Positions 1 through 12,410 of a stretch of 64,000 nt of DNA are shown here, one piece after another. The position numbers and the translations under genes were made by a program. The DNA comes from Auanema rhodensis. Lineage: Eukaryota > Nematoda > Chromadorea > Rhabditida > Rhabditidae. The DNA is taken from the NCBI GenBank assembly GCA_964057225.1, contig OZ059898.1, positions 15,167,267-15,231,266 on the forward strand, in the 5' to 3' direction. The notes below the pieces were generated by a model, which did not search any database, was not told the origin of the DNA, and worked only from the letters and a program-made list of their open reading frames with translations. How positions within the stretch are numbered: the first letter of the stretch is position 1; each line of letters begins with the position of its first letter.

Positions 1-105
1 CATGGTTGCCAATTCACTTTAGACGGATACAAACTTGCTGTTACCTCCTACACTCAATCCTGCTCTTCCGGACTCTGCTTGGCTACCGCCTACCCCACTA
101 ACTAA
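1..105 (+). CDS. C-terminal fragment of an unrecognised protein (5' end outside window)
   Basis: Reading frame 1 is open from the first base to a TAA at 103-105 and gives the last 34 residues of a protein. Codons are GC-richer than the surroundings, as expected for coding DNA. The fragment has three cysteines (residues 3, 21 and 26 of the fragment), several Ser/Thr and Tyr, and ends in Pro-Thr-Asn. Cysteine spacing and lack of charge would fit an extracellular protein, but that is inference and I do not recognise a family. Candidate AATAAA poly(A) signals follow at 128-133 and 176-181, which supports this being a true 3' end. Confidence 0.6.
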   Translation, partial: HGCQFTLDGYKLAVTSYTQSCSSGLCLATAYPTN

Positions 106-1019
106 GCTTTCAAGCTTTCGTGTAAATAATAAAAATTGTATTTTCTTCAATAGATTACTAATATTTCATTCACGAAATAAAGTGATTTTTAATTGATTTT
201 TATATTTTGGAGAATAAAAAAACGAACAAAAAGCAAAAAAAAATTGGAAAACAATGACAGAGAGGGAGAGTTAAATTGATGGATTTATTATACGAATAAT
301 TAAAACATGAAAACGGCGAAAAGAATAATTAAGAAGATCTTCTAAGAAAACAAAATAAAATCTAAGAAAGAAATAGAAAATACCTGTTAATTTGATGTCA
401 AACCTTGTTTTCTTAAAAAAAAAGAAAAGAAAAAAGAAATAGTTATGATCACTATATGTATAATGTACTAAAACCCATTTTTCGGAATGAAATACACATG
501 TAAAACGACAAATGAATTTCCGAAATACGATGGAGATGAAGGAAGTGAGAACACACATTGCTGATCCTCCAAATGAATGAAGGAAAAGCTGAATAGAATA
601 CCAGTAATGAAATATCATCGGTAATAAAGTTAAAATGAGATGAAAGGTAGAAGATGTACGTATTGATGATGATGATTAAACAACAACAGTGTGATGAAAC
701 AGTTCGAGTGATGGGTGAGGACGAGATTACAAGAAATCGAATACATATGAGAGTAACGCAGCTATCTCAATGCTAAAATATGCTTATAATAGTATGTACA
801 AATGCTTGAATCATGTTTTCATAGTAAGTTTGACAAAGAAACGTTGCTGATTTTGTGCGCGAAACTAAAGAAAAACCCGCATAGATAATAGAAAGATGCA
901 ATAGAGCTATACTACTGTATATAACTATATTGTAATATATAAATACAAACAATATCAAATTATGCTAATTCTTCTTTTGGATAGTATTAGGGGCAGGTGC
1001 AGTAGATTCTGAATGCAAC
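106..1019. other. Intergenic region between two convergent 3' ends
   Basis: AT-rich DNA with A-runs and no convincing coding signal. The left part carries poly(A) signals for the + strand gene ending at 105. The right part should hold the 3' UTR of the minus-strand gene ending at 1020. Open frames here on the minus strand are Phe/Ile/Tyr-rich and look like chance. Confidence 0.6.
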
Positions 1020-2307
1020 CTATGGGCCACGAGCTACAAGTGCTGTAGGCTGTGCAGCTTCAGCAGCTCCACCGTTCAATGGAACCATTTCTACAGATGG
1101 ACCCTGCAAATAGAGAAATGGAATTAGATCATGAGTACTGTACATCGTACAAATCTACCTTGACTGTGCTACAGATTGTTTTAGCCGCAATTACAGTTGT
1201 TCCTATAGCTAGACCGAATTCAACGATAGCTGCAGCTATGAGTCCAGCATCAAGTTTGTAATCAGTTCCCAACCGTGTCATAGTCCTAAACACATGATCA
1301 GCATTATACAGAATATAGATTGAAACTGTCAAAACATACATTCTCATGTTATCATCCACGTGATCACCACACATGATTTGACAACGACTATTAGAAGGCA
1401 GAGATGTTGCCAGCAAGTGCCAATCACATTCTCCCCAACATTCGTGCTGAAAACAAAATTAGATTCATCTTCATAACTGAAATAGATACACATGTTTCGT
1501 CATAACACACATTTGCATATTTGACGTTATGTGAGGTAAATATGCTAATTTCGACATCATATTGAACTGTTAAACGAGATCATTTTTCAATAAAAAGACG
1601 CTGTGTGCGGTTGTGTTTATGATACTAATTATTCGAAAGTTTATTATAGAAACTGATTGGCTTCTCTCAAATAGCCATTATATTAGCAAAAATCAAAATT
1701 ATTACCTGATAGAAATGAATATCAAAGCTGGAAACAATGATGATAGCTGGTACAAATATGATGATTGCATGTATAGCCATTACGAGAAAGGTAATGACTA
1801 ATCCACGTCTATATGATGCTGCACCACATAATCCAATCAAGCTGCAAAGAAAACGATGTTATCAAAGCATTTTGCAGCTAGTCTATTGAGGTTTTTCATA
1901 AAATCATCATATTCATTAGATAACTAGGCGAAAATAAGAACTAGTTATAGCTTTTTAGCCTTTATAGTATTTGATATTGTTTCTTTTTCTTTGTTGTTCA
2001 CATGTGTATATAATGATATATATGATAATTACCCTGTTACAACAAAGTAGAATGAACAGCACTCTTGTAGACCATATAGCCTAATTGTATTCATACGTCC
2101 ACTGGTATAATCAGCTAAAGCAGATAATATCAACATAATTAATCCAAGGACTACATGGCATTGAGCGAGAGCCTGAAATACATACTTATATATATTTATA
2201 TTTATATACACGTCGTCTATAAATTCTTAGTTTGGTTAGAATATTCTTTGAAAAAAACTAGATTTTTTGTCTTTTTTTGATAGTTCAGTCATCAGTCACA
2301 CACACAT

Positions 2308-2345
<38 letters not shown>

Positions 2346-3651
2346 ATCCACGCACATCTATACCCAGTACTTAGTATCATCTGATATGATATGTCTCGCA
2401 CTTTGTTGGCTTTTCTCTATCTTTCTATTCATTTCTCTCATACTTCATCATCATTCTCTTATCGTCATCATCATATTGTCCTTCTTTTCATCTATCCTAT
2501 TCGAATTATTCTTTCTTTTCTTTTTTTAGCTGATGGATATCTTTATACTTCTTTTCAGCTATCAGTAAGCTTAGTTCAAAAACAAGATTTCAAGCAACTT
2601 CAACAGCTTCATCACACCTTCTTTATTCTTTTTCTCATATGTTCGCAATCAGCAGCCTACGAATGCGCCTCGTTCGCTTCCCCTACTTCAAAAATCATTG
2701 ATGGAATCAAATCAAATTCCCAAAATCTAATGAAAATCTTCGATAAATGACCTCTCTTTTTCAATTCCCGTTACAATTCGTTTTGAAAGATTGGTGTAGA
2801 AAAAAGTACTCACACAGTAAAACTAACATGAAAACATTCATTCAAAACATCATTTTTTGATTTTTAATGTCTTAAACATAAGCAAGAAAGTTACCTTTAA
2901 GATGGTTAGCATCTTGATTGTACTAGACTCAGATAGTCGAGCTCCCTTTAGATAATTGAGTTGCATTCTGAAATATGAATGATTGACACTATATTAAATA
3001 ATATTTACGTATTTAAGAGGAAAAAATGTATGTTGAACTTATAACTTTTATTTCTCTTTCTCGCTCTTTCTTTCTTTCTTTCTCTCTTTCTCTCTCTCTC
3101 TCTCTCTTTCTTTTCTTATTTCTATATTTAGTCTTTTATTCCTTAAGTTTTTGAATAATTGGAATGAATAACCTTTAGCTTATGTGAATCTACTTGAAAT
3201 TCAATCTGGTTTCATTTAATTCAATGTGTTTCTTTTAAAAAATTCAATCGATACTCCTCATTTTCTTTTAATGAATGCTGCCGATGCACATTGAAACGTA
3301 CGTCCATCATCGACCATCATTAGCTGATAGATGTCAAACTTTCAGTTTACTAATGTGAACGATGTAAAATCTTTGAGATGGGAAGTTGCAACTGATTCTT
3401 CTTATGAGGGTATAGATTAGCAAGTGAAGTTATCGTTGCGGCTATGGCTTATTATGATTTGAAAAACCAATTTAAGGAATATCGAGGTCATACGTCGGAC
3501 AATCGAAAGGCAGATCTTGATCTGCGCATCATAAACACATGGAAAAGATAAATTCGGGATGAAATGAACTCTACAAGTCGACGATGCGATGTGACAAGCT
3601 ATATATAGCGAAAGGGTAACGATGAACTTACATTTGTTTTGGAGTTGGCAT
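1020..3651 (-). CDS. Four-transmembrane protein, unrecognised family (6 exons, 246 aa)
   Basis: Exons on the minus strand: 3632-3651, 2895-2967, 2033-2172, 1706-1841, 1159-1446, 1020-1103. They total 741 bases, exactly 247 codons with stop, and every junction has a GT donor and a CAG-type acceptor in consistent phase. The protein has a short N-terminal tail, then helices at about residues 35-55, 70-90 and 95-120, a cysteine-rich loop (HECWGECDW and later CQIMCGD), and a fourth helix at about 195-220, followed by a short Ala/Pro-rich tail. This is the topology of MS4A, sarcospan or MARVEL-type tetraspan proteins. It lacks the CCG signature of true tetraspanins, so I leave the family open. The loop with four or five Cys is probably extracellular and disulfide-bonded (inference). 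Confidence 0.8.
2298..2343. repeat. CA/TA dinucleotide repeat inside an intron
   Basis: ACACAC passes into a pure TA run. It lies in the 722-base third-from-last intron of the tetraspan gene. Confidence 0.9.
3056..3114. repeat. CT-rich microsatellite in first intron of the tetraspan gene
   Basis: Runs of TTTC and CT units on the + strand between exons 1 and 2 of the minus-strand gene. Confidence 0.85.
3346..3551 (+). other. Coding-like + strand stretch with a frame change, inside an antisense intron
   Basis: After a good TTTCAG acceptor (3341-3345) a frame is open for 24 codons to TAG at 3418-3420. A second overlapping frame, open from about 3405 to TAA at 3551, continues with protein-like composition (for example EVIVAAMAYYDLKNQF). 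Together they read like one coding segment with a frameshift near 3405-3417. It lies wholly in intron 1 of the minus-strand tetraspan gene. It may be a broken gene copy or exons of an antisense gene; no family is recognised, and chance is possible. Confidence 0.3.
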
Positions 3652-3865
3652 TATTTTCCTTCAAAAATTGACGGGGCAATCGAATACGGAAAGTAAAAAA
3701 ACAAATGTTTCTGGACGGACTGGATGAATGAATGAAGAAAACTAGACAGAACAACGAAGTAGGTGAGAGATGCTGTCGACGACGTTTTGAGAGTAGCTGA
3801 CCGGCAATGAGACAGTCAGTCGACCATCACATAGCGCCTCCTTGAACATTCAAGGTTTCTTTAGG

Positions 3866-3965
3866 GGGCGGACGGTTGTCGTCGTCGTGGTTGTCGTCGT
3901 CGCTGTCGTTGATCGTCGCACACGACGGCGGCCAGAAACAGTTGCCGCCACACGGGTCGTAAGAA
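3866..3965. other. GC-rich patch with TCG/GTC repeats upstream of the tetraspan gene
   Basis: About 100 bases are strikingly GC- and CpG-rich against the AT-rich surroundings and contain repeated GTCGTC units. It lies 0.2-0.3 kb upstream of the start codon at 3651, so a promoter or 5' UTR role for that gene is reasonable inference. Confidence 0.45.
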
Positions 3966-6900
3966 GGCAAGGACCTGACATCAACATAATTATTTCGTTG
4001 TAGAGTTGAAGCTAAGAAATTGCATGAAAGGAGGAAACGATGTGTTCGTTATGTGGAAATAGTCGGTTGATTAAGATGTCAATCGGAACAAACATCTGTG
4101 GAGTGACTAAAATCTATGCAAAGTGGATTCAGAAAACTGTTCCGCTAAGTCATACTGCCTCGCCTCATTCAAAAGCCAGGGATTAGAGAAAGGAACGCTG
4201 TTGCATCTTAAAGATATTCCTTCAACATTCAACGCATATTCTATGAATTTCCCAATGTACTCATTACGTAGAAGTGGAAGGGGCGGGGGAGAGTATGAGT
4301 GGTGTGGGATGAGAAAGAAAAGAAAATTCTTTTTTTTGTAAGATATTATCAGTATCAGCAGTGTCAAAAATAGCCATGTGATCGTTGTTTCCAGAACATT
4401 GACAAGAACATCAAATCAATTAAATATGAAGAAATAATACTTCATAATACAAAACACCTGGACAATCATGTTTTCATTTCCAAAGAAAGGAAATGTTTTA
4501 CTTAAAGTTTTCAAATATATGTACATACTACAAGCACACACATATATACACACACACACACATACACATACACACCGATGAAGCCACAAACCGCTGACGA
4601 AAGTGAGAGAGGGTAAAGAAACAGAGAGAATGGGTAAAAGGAGAGAATGAGAGAAAACATAAAAAACTGCTAAGTTAGCAAACTCTAAGTAGCTTTTGTC
4701 ATGAAGTATCAATTCTTGACAGAAATTGGATCATCAATAGCATTCATAACTCAGATTATGACAAAGGTATGTATGGCGAACGAACTCACAGTTTACCCAT
4801 ATCAGTCTATTCAGCTCCGCGTTGTATGTGCTTCCTCGATTGTAGCTAGGATGGACGGCTCAGTGATGCTAGTTTCAACAGAGACTAGACTACACTGTTG
4901 TTGATGGTGTAAAGACGGCGACGAGGATGACGAAATGAACGAGAAGAGCGAAGAGCAGATTCAGATGCTTTGGTGCTCCCTTACAATACAGATGATGATG
5001 CTGATGATGAGGATGATGATGATGAGGATGATGATGCTGCTGGTACTTCAAACAAACACAAACGAAAGGAATTGTGTGCAGAAGAGAAATAGAGTTTGAG
5101 GTAAAAATCTAGAGCGAAAGATATAATAATGTACAGAGAATCTGATTTTCGATTAAAAAACGAACAAAAGTGGAAAGAAAGGAACGGGAAATTAAGACAG
5201 TAACAGTAGGTAAAAACAAATACAAGAGTACTAGATAGAAATGAACATTTGAATAAAAACAAAATGAAAATATCCATAGATCATGAGCTGAAGTTTGAGT
5301 TTCAATTTCAAAAAACATGGAACGACAAGCTGTCATTAGTAAGGTAGTCGCACTACTTTTTGAAGAGAATAAAGAAAGAATGAGTGAAAGACAATAGAAC
5401 GAGGTTATCAACTGAATAAAACAAAAGAAAGAATGTATCATCCCTCTAATAGATATATATAGAGTGAACTTTGTGATAAGAGAGCATGATATTTCTCTTG
5501 GGAAGTTCAAATTATTTATCAAAAAATGCTTTTTCTTTACATTTTCGGAGCAAAATGTGTCCATTTTTGGATAGACGAGTGGTAATGATGAGAAAAAATA
5601 ACAGATAGTTCCTGATCATTTTACCATTAAATTCAATAAAAACATGATGCTACAACAGTTTCCGAATATGAAACTACAAAGTTAAAAATGAAAAATAAAG
5701 CCAATTTGATAACTTAGTGCAAAGAAATGTGATAGGAACTGAGAAGAGAAGGAGAGAGTAAGAATATGAGCACACGAGGCCTTGACTGAGTCCAGTGTCT
5801 CTGAATCTGACTGTCAGAAAACAACAAGACTGTCGCCTGAATAAATGGAAAAAGGGACAAGAACTAGAGCAGGATGAAAGACGGACAAAGAGGTTGAGAG
5901 GGAGGGAGGAGAGATCGAGTGTTGGGAATACCCCCTACGAAGATTTCTTTCACCTTCTCGCGCTCTAATGCTCTCAGCAGTCTTGAATCATCGTTCAGAT
6001 AGATATTCATACTCTTTTCCCTTTCTCTCTAACTCTCTTCTGCTCATGTGAGATGCAGCACAAACTCATCATCACATATATATAACATATGAAAGCCATA
6101 GAGACCAAAAGTAAATAAGCTACCGGCTATTTTGCTTTTTTTTTCCATAAAAAACTGAATTTCCATATTTCGTTAGTGAATTGCTGGCAATTTATGTGTT
6201 TCTGCTTGTGCTTGCCTAGCAATTTTCAGTAATAATCAAGTTTGAAAGGAAAAGAAATATATAAAACTGATATTTTGATATTTTAAACTGAGAAACAAAA
6301 CATTCTCTTAAAGATATAATTAGCTAAAAATCAAAAAATCCCTATTACGACATCAATATAAACTAGTAATCATGACTCAAACTTCAAGAACTTCAATGCA
6401 AACGACCAGAAACATTGATTAGATGAAAAGTTATTTTTAAACTTCATTATGAGAATATTCAAAGCAATACATGAATAGAAATAGATATGAAATCCGGATT
6501 AGTATAGCCTAGGTAAAATTAAAAAGAGAAAATAATCTTTTTTTCATTTTTATTATCAATTTAAGCAGAAAATATTGTAAAAATTAATGAAAATATCTTA
6601 AGAAATGGCAATATAAGCTGAATGAGAAAACAGAAAAAGTTCGTATAAATCGTATTTTTCACTTAATCAACTCATTAAAATACAACATATATACATAGAT
6701 ATATTCATATATATATATCAAGAAAAATAATTTGTGTTTTAGTATAAGATTTCGAAGAAAAGACAGAGAGCTGTGCAAGTGGAAATTAGGAAGTTTATAT
6801 GATAATCGTAAGAATCAGAGCATGAGAAAGAGGGCAACATAGCAAGAGAGATTGAGAGAATGAAAGAGAGTTGAATTGAAAAGCTTTTCCTTGTTATCAC

Positions 6901-9900
6901 ATTAACGTTTTTGAGATTAAAACGAAAACTACATATAAAACAGTAAATAGTCCATAAATAAAAAAGGACAAATGATAATTTGCTGTTCAAACTCAACTAT
7001 TTTTAGGCATTTCGGCAGCAAATTTTATAGTTCTAAATCTTGAAAACATGCAAAAGTTCAGATAAATGAACGATCTGAATAATACGTTTTTTCATTTTGG
7101 AAATTAATGAAAGGGTGGACACACAGACGAAAGCAAGTGATTTTCCGGCTGAAAAATGACATTCAAAATGAAAATAAAAGCACAATTCAGTAGCATATTC
7201 CTGACACAATCTTTCATTTTTCTTTTATAATGCTGCCCCCAGCATTGCTAGACGGCTGTGGCTCAGCCAAAATACATCAAAATCGATACAAGGTACAACA
7301 TGCACATATGCGACGCTTAGCATTCATTCATACATACACACATACATACTTCTTATTCTTATTCTTCGTCGTTATTGTCCACTGTAAATACTTCATTCAG
7401 AAAAAGCTTGAAAAGCGGTTCTGAGATTGCTGTACACGCATGCTTTGCACATTGATTAAGATACTGATGATAATTGAGGATTTTCGATAGCGGTTCGTGT
7501 GAGATAGAGTAAACAATTTATAATACACACATGTTAGTGGAATTCAGCAAAAAATACAATTAAAAGTTGATTTTTCTCTTTCTCTTTCTCATCTTTTCTC
7601 TTTTCTTGTCAGGACCCAACATCCGTTAGAATTGATACTTATGATTATTATAGCTACACTAACAATCTTTGCAGAAACAAGGAAAATCGTATATTGAAGA
7701 AGATGAATAATGGAAATTCACTGCAGATACCATAGAATTGTTTTAAAAACAGATGAAAAACAGTGTTTTTTACAATTGAGATTTGAAAAGATGTTGTTAA
7801 GTTAAGTTCTGCCAAATAAGTTATTTAAAAGGAATGTTACTTAGAGTTCACTTCACCTCTTCATTCATTAAGCAAGAGAACATGATATAGCAAAATCTGC
7901 ATACGACTTGAAGTAATACTAAAAGTTTGATTTCGTTTAGCTGAATAGGCTTGAAACATGAATCTGTTTCGTAGTTTTCACACGCCTCAGGCGTTTTAAA
8001 ACTGTCAGCAACGTATTAGTAAACGTCCGACCATCCAGAGTTCATTGAAAAAAAAGTTTATAATCTATCGATTTTCATACACACGTTGTATACAAAGTAT
8101 TAGAATCATTTGTCGTTCAAATATCAGTAACCTTATTGAAATTTGTGAAGAGAGGCAGCTAACGAGAAATAGAAGAGGATATACCAAACTTTGAACATAT
8201 TAACACCTTCTAACATTTCGAAAACATCACAATATTATGGGAATGTGATCACGGATTTGAAAAAGATAAAACTAACCTCAATCGCTCAGCGATCAGAGCC
8301 ATGTTGCAAGTGAATTCGTTATAGAAAATAAATTATTGAAGAATATTATAATTGACAAATAAATAAGCCATTGAATAGAAAGATCTTAGCAGGTAGTGAC
8401 AGCCTGAAAAGGGAATTTCTAAGAATTAAGAAAACATAAAATGAAAAAGAAATGGATTGAGAAACAAGTTAACGTAGAGGTTGCAATTTGTGCACTGACT
8501 ATGTTTGTACCAAAAAATTCAAATGTGAACCTCTAAACGAGGAAGAAGAGGGAAACGAAGAAATGACAGATAGAAAAGATGAAGGAAGACACGACGACGA
8601 GGGAGAAAGGAGAAAATAAAAAGGAAGACGAAGAAGAAGAAGAACGACTGCATGGAATAGATTTTACCGAATTGATAATGAGACGGCAGCAGTAAAGTAG
8701 GAGACTGAGTAAGAATTATGGAACACATTACCCGGAAAATGATCAAAAAGCGAAGAAGCAAAGTCAGCTAGACCGCAAATCACATACACACACAGGAGAG
8801 GAGTAAAATTGAAAAATAGAATATGTGAAGAATGATATTAGAGCGTCAAGTGAACAACAGCTTTCTTACTATCAATATCTGGAAGAAATGATGCGAAGAA
8901 AATATCACAGAAAGCTTTTGCAAAGGCGAGATTTCGTGAGAAAAGGCGACTCGAATGCAGATAAGAGTGATGCAAGAGAAGGAGAAGAGTCATACTTTCA
9001 TCTTAAATTGTATATACCCGCATGATTAGAGAGATTTCGGTTGCACTATGAAATCTCTTTTCCCCTCTCTCTCTCTTTCTCTCTCTCTTTCAATGGCAAC
9101 TTTTGTAAAACACGTATGTGAACATGCATGAAATAGAAAAAAAAGGGCAAAAACTACTCATGCTCGAAGCAAAAGGAAATATTCTAAGACACAAGCATAC
9201 TCTGAAAAAAAAAGGAGCGTTCTAGTCGTATAGCGGAAAGTGTAGCAAAATTGCACCTTGAAATGTAAAAAAACAACAAAGAACGAATGTTAATTCCCTA
9301 GGATTAATCTTGATGTTCATAAAGCAAAAAGAACTTTAATGAAACTTGGAATCACTCAATATAAGATGAGCGCTTAGTAAGATACACACTTCTGACGTAA
9401 AAGAGAGCAAAAAGAAGAAGAAAATAAAGCAACAAAAGAAGAAAGAAGAAAAATGATATGATTGTTGATTTTACAACAATTTGAAGTTGAGATAATTTTA
9501 ATTATCGAATGATATCTATAAAATCATAGTTGCTAGGTGATTACATATAAGACAGTATATATATATAAATTAAGTACAAACATGGAAAAACGATAAGTAT
9601 GATTCTGAGAATAAAAATATTTCAAAAAAGAAGTGTGAATGGGAATGCGATGGAGGGATTTAGCAAAATAAACTGAGATGAAACACACATTGCACTCCAG
9701 GTGTTCATTTCAACTGATTGCCAAATAGGTCAAAATATTGACGTTGTTGCATCATCGGATAAAGAATAGAGTAATGAAAAGGCATGAGACAAAGTTATGG
9801 TTAGAATTATTATTATTATATGAGTAGAAAAGACTGAATTAATCCTTTTAGTGAAGGCGCCAAATTTATATGTTTAAGCTATTGTATAAGCTATTGTTCT

Positions 9901-10300
9901 GAAGAAAATGAGTCTCCAATTGAAAAAAATGTGGCGAAATATGAAGCTGGTGAATTTATTGGAATAAGAAAAGAAAGTTTGCGAGTAGAGAAGGAAAGCA
10001 ATAGAGCATGATTGACAATAATCCGTGAAAAATAGAGAATAGATCTTCTCTTAAGTCCAAAAAATCCCGATGGAAAAAAGAAGAATTGCTTCAAATTTTT
10101 TCCCTTTCATGCGAGTTAGAGAAAAAAATAGCAGTAGGCAGATGAAGACCTCAAATTGAGGTCATGCATAAAATATAGATAAAATGATTGGCGAATCAAG
10201 CAGAAGCTTATAAATAAAAGAAAAGGAAAGTTGGAAGAACACTGCATTTCGAGCAGAAGGGTAGGAAAGAGCACGTGGATAATCCTCACGCAAGTAAAAG
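3966..10300. other. Gene-poor, repeat-rich region
   Basis: No gene could be assembled. The + strand is purine-rich with many GA and A runs. Microsatellites include CA at about 4540-4575, GAT/GAG at 4988-5042 and CT at about 9063-9090. Three short + strand stretches look protein-like: 4040-4186 (49 codons from an ATG, beginning MCSLCG), 4121-4340 in another frame, and 5774-5843 after an AG. None has a clear splice structure connecting it to others, so they are listed as leads only. Confidence 0.5.
4988..5042. repeat. GAT-type trinucleotide repeat
   Basis: Imperfect (GATGAT/GAG/GCT) repeats on the + strand. Confidence 0.9.
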
Positions 10301-10377
10301 AACTTTGTGCGACCTTCTTTAGCAAGCAGTGTGAACTATGCCAAACGACATTAAGCTATGGACTAGGACGTGAAAAT

Positions 10378-10537
10378 TGCCAATATAACGGCGAAGGAGA
10401 AGGACAGACATAGGCGTCCGTAGTGTCTGCCAGCGTGAAGAATGCTGCCGAAATGACTGAGGACGCTGCAATGGGCATCCAGTAATGTCCTGTGGCTAGT
10501 TGCATCTTCTGCAAATGTATGCGATAGTTGCTTCATC
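10378..10537 (-). other. Candidate exon, minus strand, hydrophobic
   Basis: On the minus strand a good CATTTGCAG acceptor is followed by a GC-rich open stretch of about 35-50 codons that encodes a hydrophobic segment (HYWMPIAASSVISAAFF). A GT follows GACGCCTAT as a possible donor. A second frame over the same bases is also open. With the islands at 11290-11420 and 11514-11660 it could form a small membrane-protein gene, but I could not join them. Confidence 0.3.
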
Positions 10538-11289
10538 CTAGGCCTGCTGATACAGAACGAAATTAAGAAACGGACATATACATACTCAGACAAGCACACC
10601 CACTCACATATATAGGCAGTAATCCGGGGAAAAAACTAATGAATATATAAAAGATAAAAGAAATAGAGAAATAAATGATGAACCGACAGGCTAGTAAAGA
10701 TAATTTGGAACAGGATGGAGGATAACAAGATGTAGTCGATTATGGTAATTGTTGACCAGTTGACATGGTGTCAAGCAATTATATTGAAGACCAGCTGTGA
10801 GGTTATGGATTAGTTAGGAGGAATCCAGCCTCGACCATACATATACTTAATATAAACTATATAACTATATATAACTATATATATATTAAGCACATATGTA
10901 GGTGCAGATTTAAACTTGCTAGCTTGCTAGAGGGCATACTTCATCATGGCATTGAGGCCCATGAATTGAGCAGTATTTCATTCATTTTGAAGGTCTGACT
11001 TGATATTTAGCAAAAATCGAAAAAGTAGGAAGTTTTGATCAGCTATTATAAGCAAATTGGCCAGCAGTCGAGAGAAAACGTAGTCATAGTTCAATCAGGT
11101 AAATGAAAGCACGATGATTCATGAATAAACTCAGAATGATTACTGAATGGTTGCACAAAAAAAAGTTACTTTCAATTACGAGAAAACCAATTACTATAAA
11201 TTGCTGAACCTGGTTGAGGTCTAGAAACATATAGTCAAAACAATACATTCATGCATTAATCTCTATTTTTATACCAAATAAGAAAAGAA

Positions 11290-11420
11290 ACATATAACCC
11301 CCAAATGGTCATCGGGGAATAGATAGACTGAGCGAGTCGGACCAAGTAGACGCCAAATCCAGGCTTCTTTGTGCAGAAGGAATTTATCGACATCAGCTAG
11401 CTTTTGAGATAGGAAAAAGA
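11290..11420 (-). other. Candidate exon, minus strand
   Basis: Minus-strand frame beginning after CTCAAAAG with a protein-like stretch (LADVDKFLLHKEAWIW), then a possible donor GTCCGA. GC content is above background. No family is recognised. Confidence 0.3.
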
Positions 11421-11513
11421 AAGAGAGAGAGTTAGAGATGCGAAGAGAAAAGAGGGGAGGGTCCGGAAAAATAAGCATAGCACGAGACGCATTAACTTTA
11501 CGACGACAGACTT

Positions 11514-11660
11514 TTGCCATTAGGAAGAGCTGAGAAGGGCCAGCTCTTCGTGACTAATCCGTATGCTACTGGGGCTAACCTGGTTGCGATGATGACGAGT
11601 GCGATACTCATGGCGATGAACTATCTGATGATTCAGATCAGCACTGCTGCATGTGGCGTC
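11514..11660. other. GC-rich island, open on both strands
   Basis: Both strands are open. The + frame is hydrophobic and Met-rich (NLVAMMTSAILMAMNY); the minus frame is hydrophobic too (MSIALVIIATRLAPVAYG). The minus frame fits the direction of the two islands downstream. Strand cannot be settled from sequence alone. Confidence 0.3.
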
Positions 11661-12410
11661 TGCTTCGGGCTTTCATTCGTCTTATCTGTTTTTTTGTCTT
11701 GGTCGTCTTTTGTCGGACCTCCAGCTTTGAAACGTTTGTCTTGCGTTCCCCATTTTTGTTCTAAATATTCGAAAATAATAACGCGAAATTTGAATAATAT
11801 GAAAAAATATTTTAAATTACTTTAATTTGAGGCTCAAAACAGATTATATTAGCAAGAACCAACCGCTCTGTACATTTTTCCCGCTGAAATAATAATCGAT
11901 GACGTCATTCGTATTTATTTAAAGTTCTGCCTACCCTCGTCGAACTTACGTTTCAAGACCACACAACGAATGAAAATCAGCTTCTTTTCGGATGTTTCTT
12001 TAATAATTTTTATTCTTTCAATTTTGTTTTATTTATATTATTTGTATTTCGTATTTTATTGTAATCTAGCTCGCGTTACACATAAAAAACAGATTAAGAG
12101 CGGCACGAGCCGGCGAGCTAATGGATTTGTTCCATTTTTTCAAATCATTTCACTTATCTTTCTCATTATTACGTTATTCTTGTTGAATTGTCTATTAGAC
12201 CGATTGCCTCTTATGGCGTTCCCATGGATGTATGTATGTCACACAATGTCATTTCACGCCGCAACGCTCAGCTGTTCCTAAGGTCGCATGTTGCCTCTGC
12301 GTCCATGTTGGTCTTCTTCTTTTCTTTTCGTCTACCATATTTATTTTTCGTTATCAGTTCACGAGTTTATTATAACAGAAAACAACTAATTATACTGATG
12401 TTTAGATTTT

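Noticed and set aside
271-958. Minus-strand frames rich in Phe/Tyr/Ile
   Set aside because: Composition follows A-runs on the + strand; no splice sites or conserved features.
2391-2750. + strand 119-codon frame in an intron of the tetraspan gene
   Set aside because: Pyrimidine-rich, Ser/Phe/His low complexity; lies inside a well-supported minus-strand intron.
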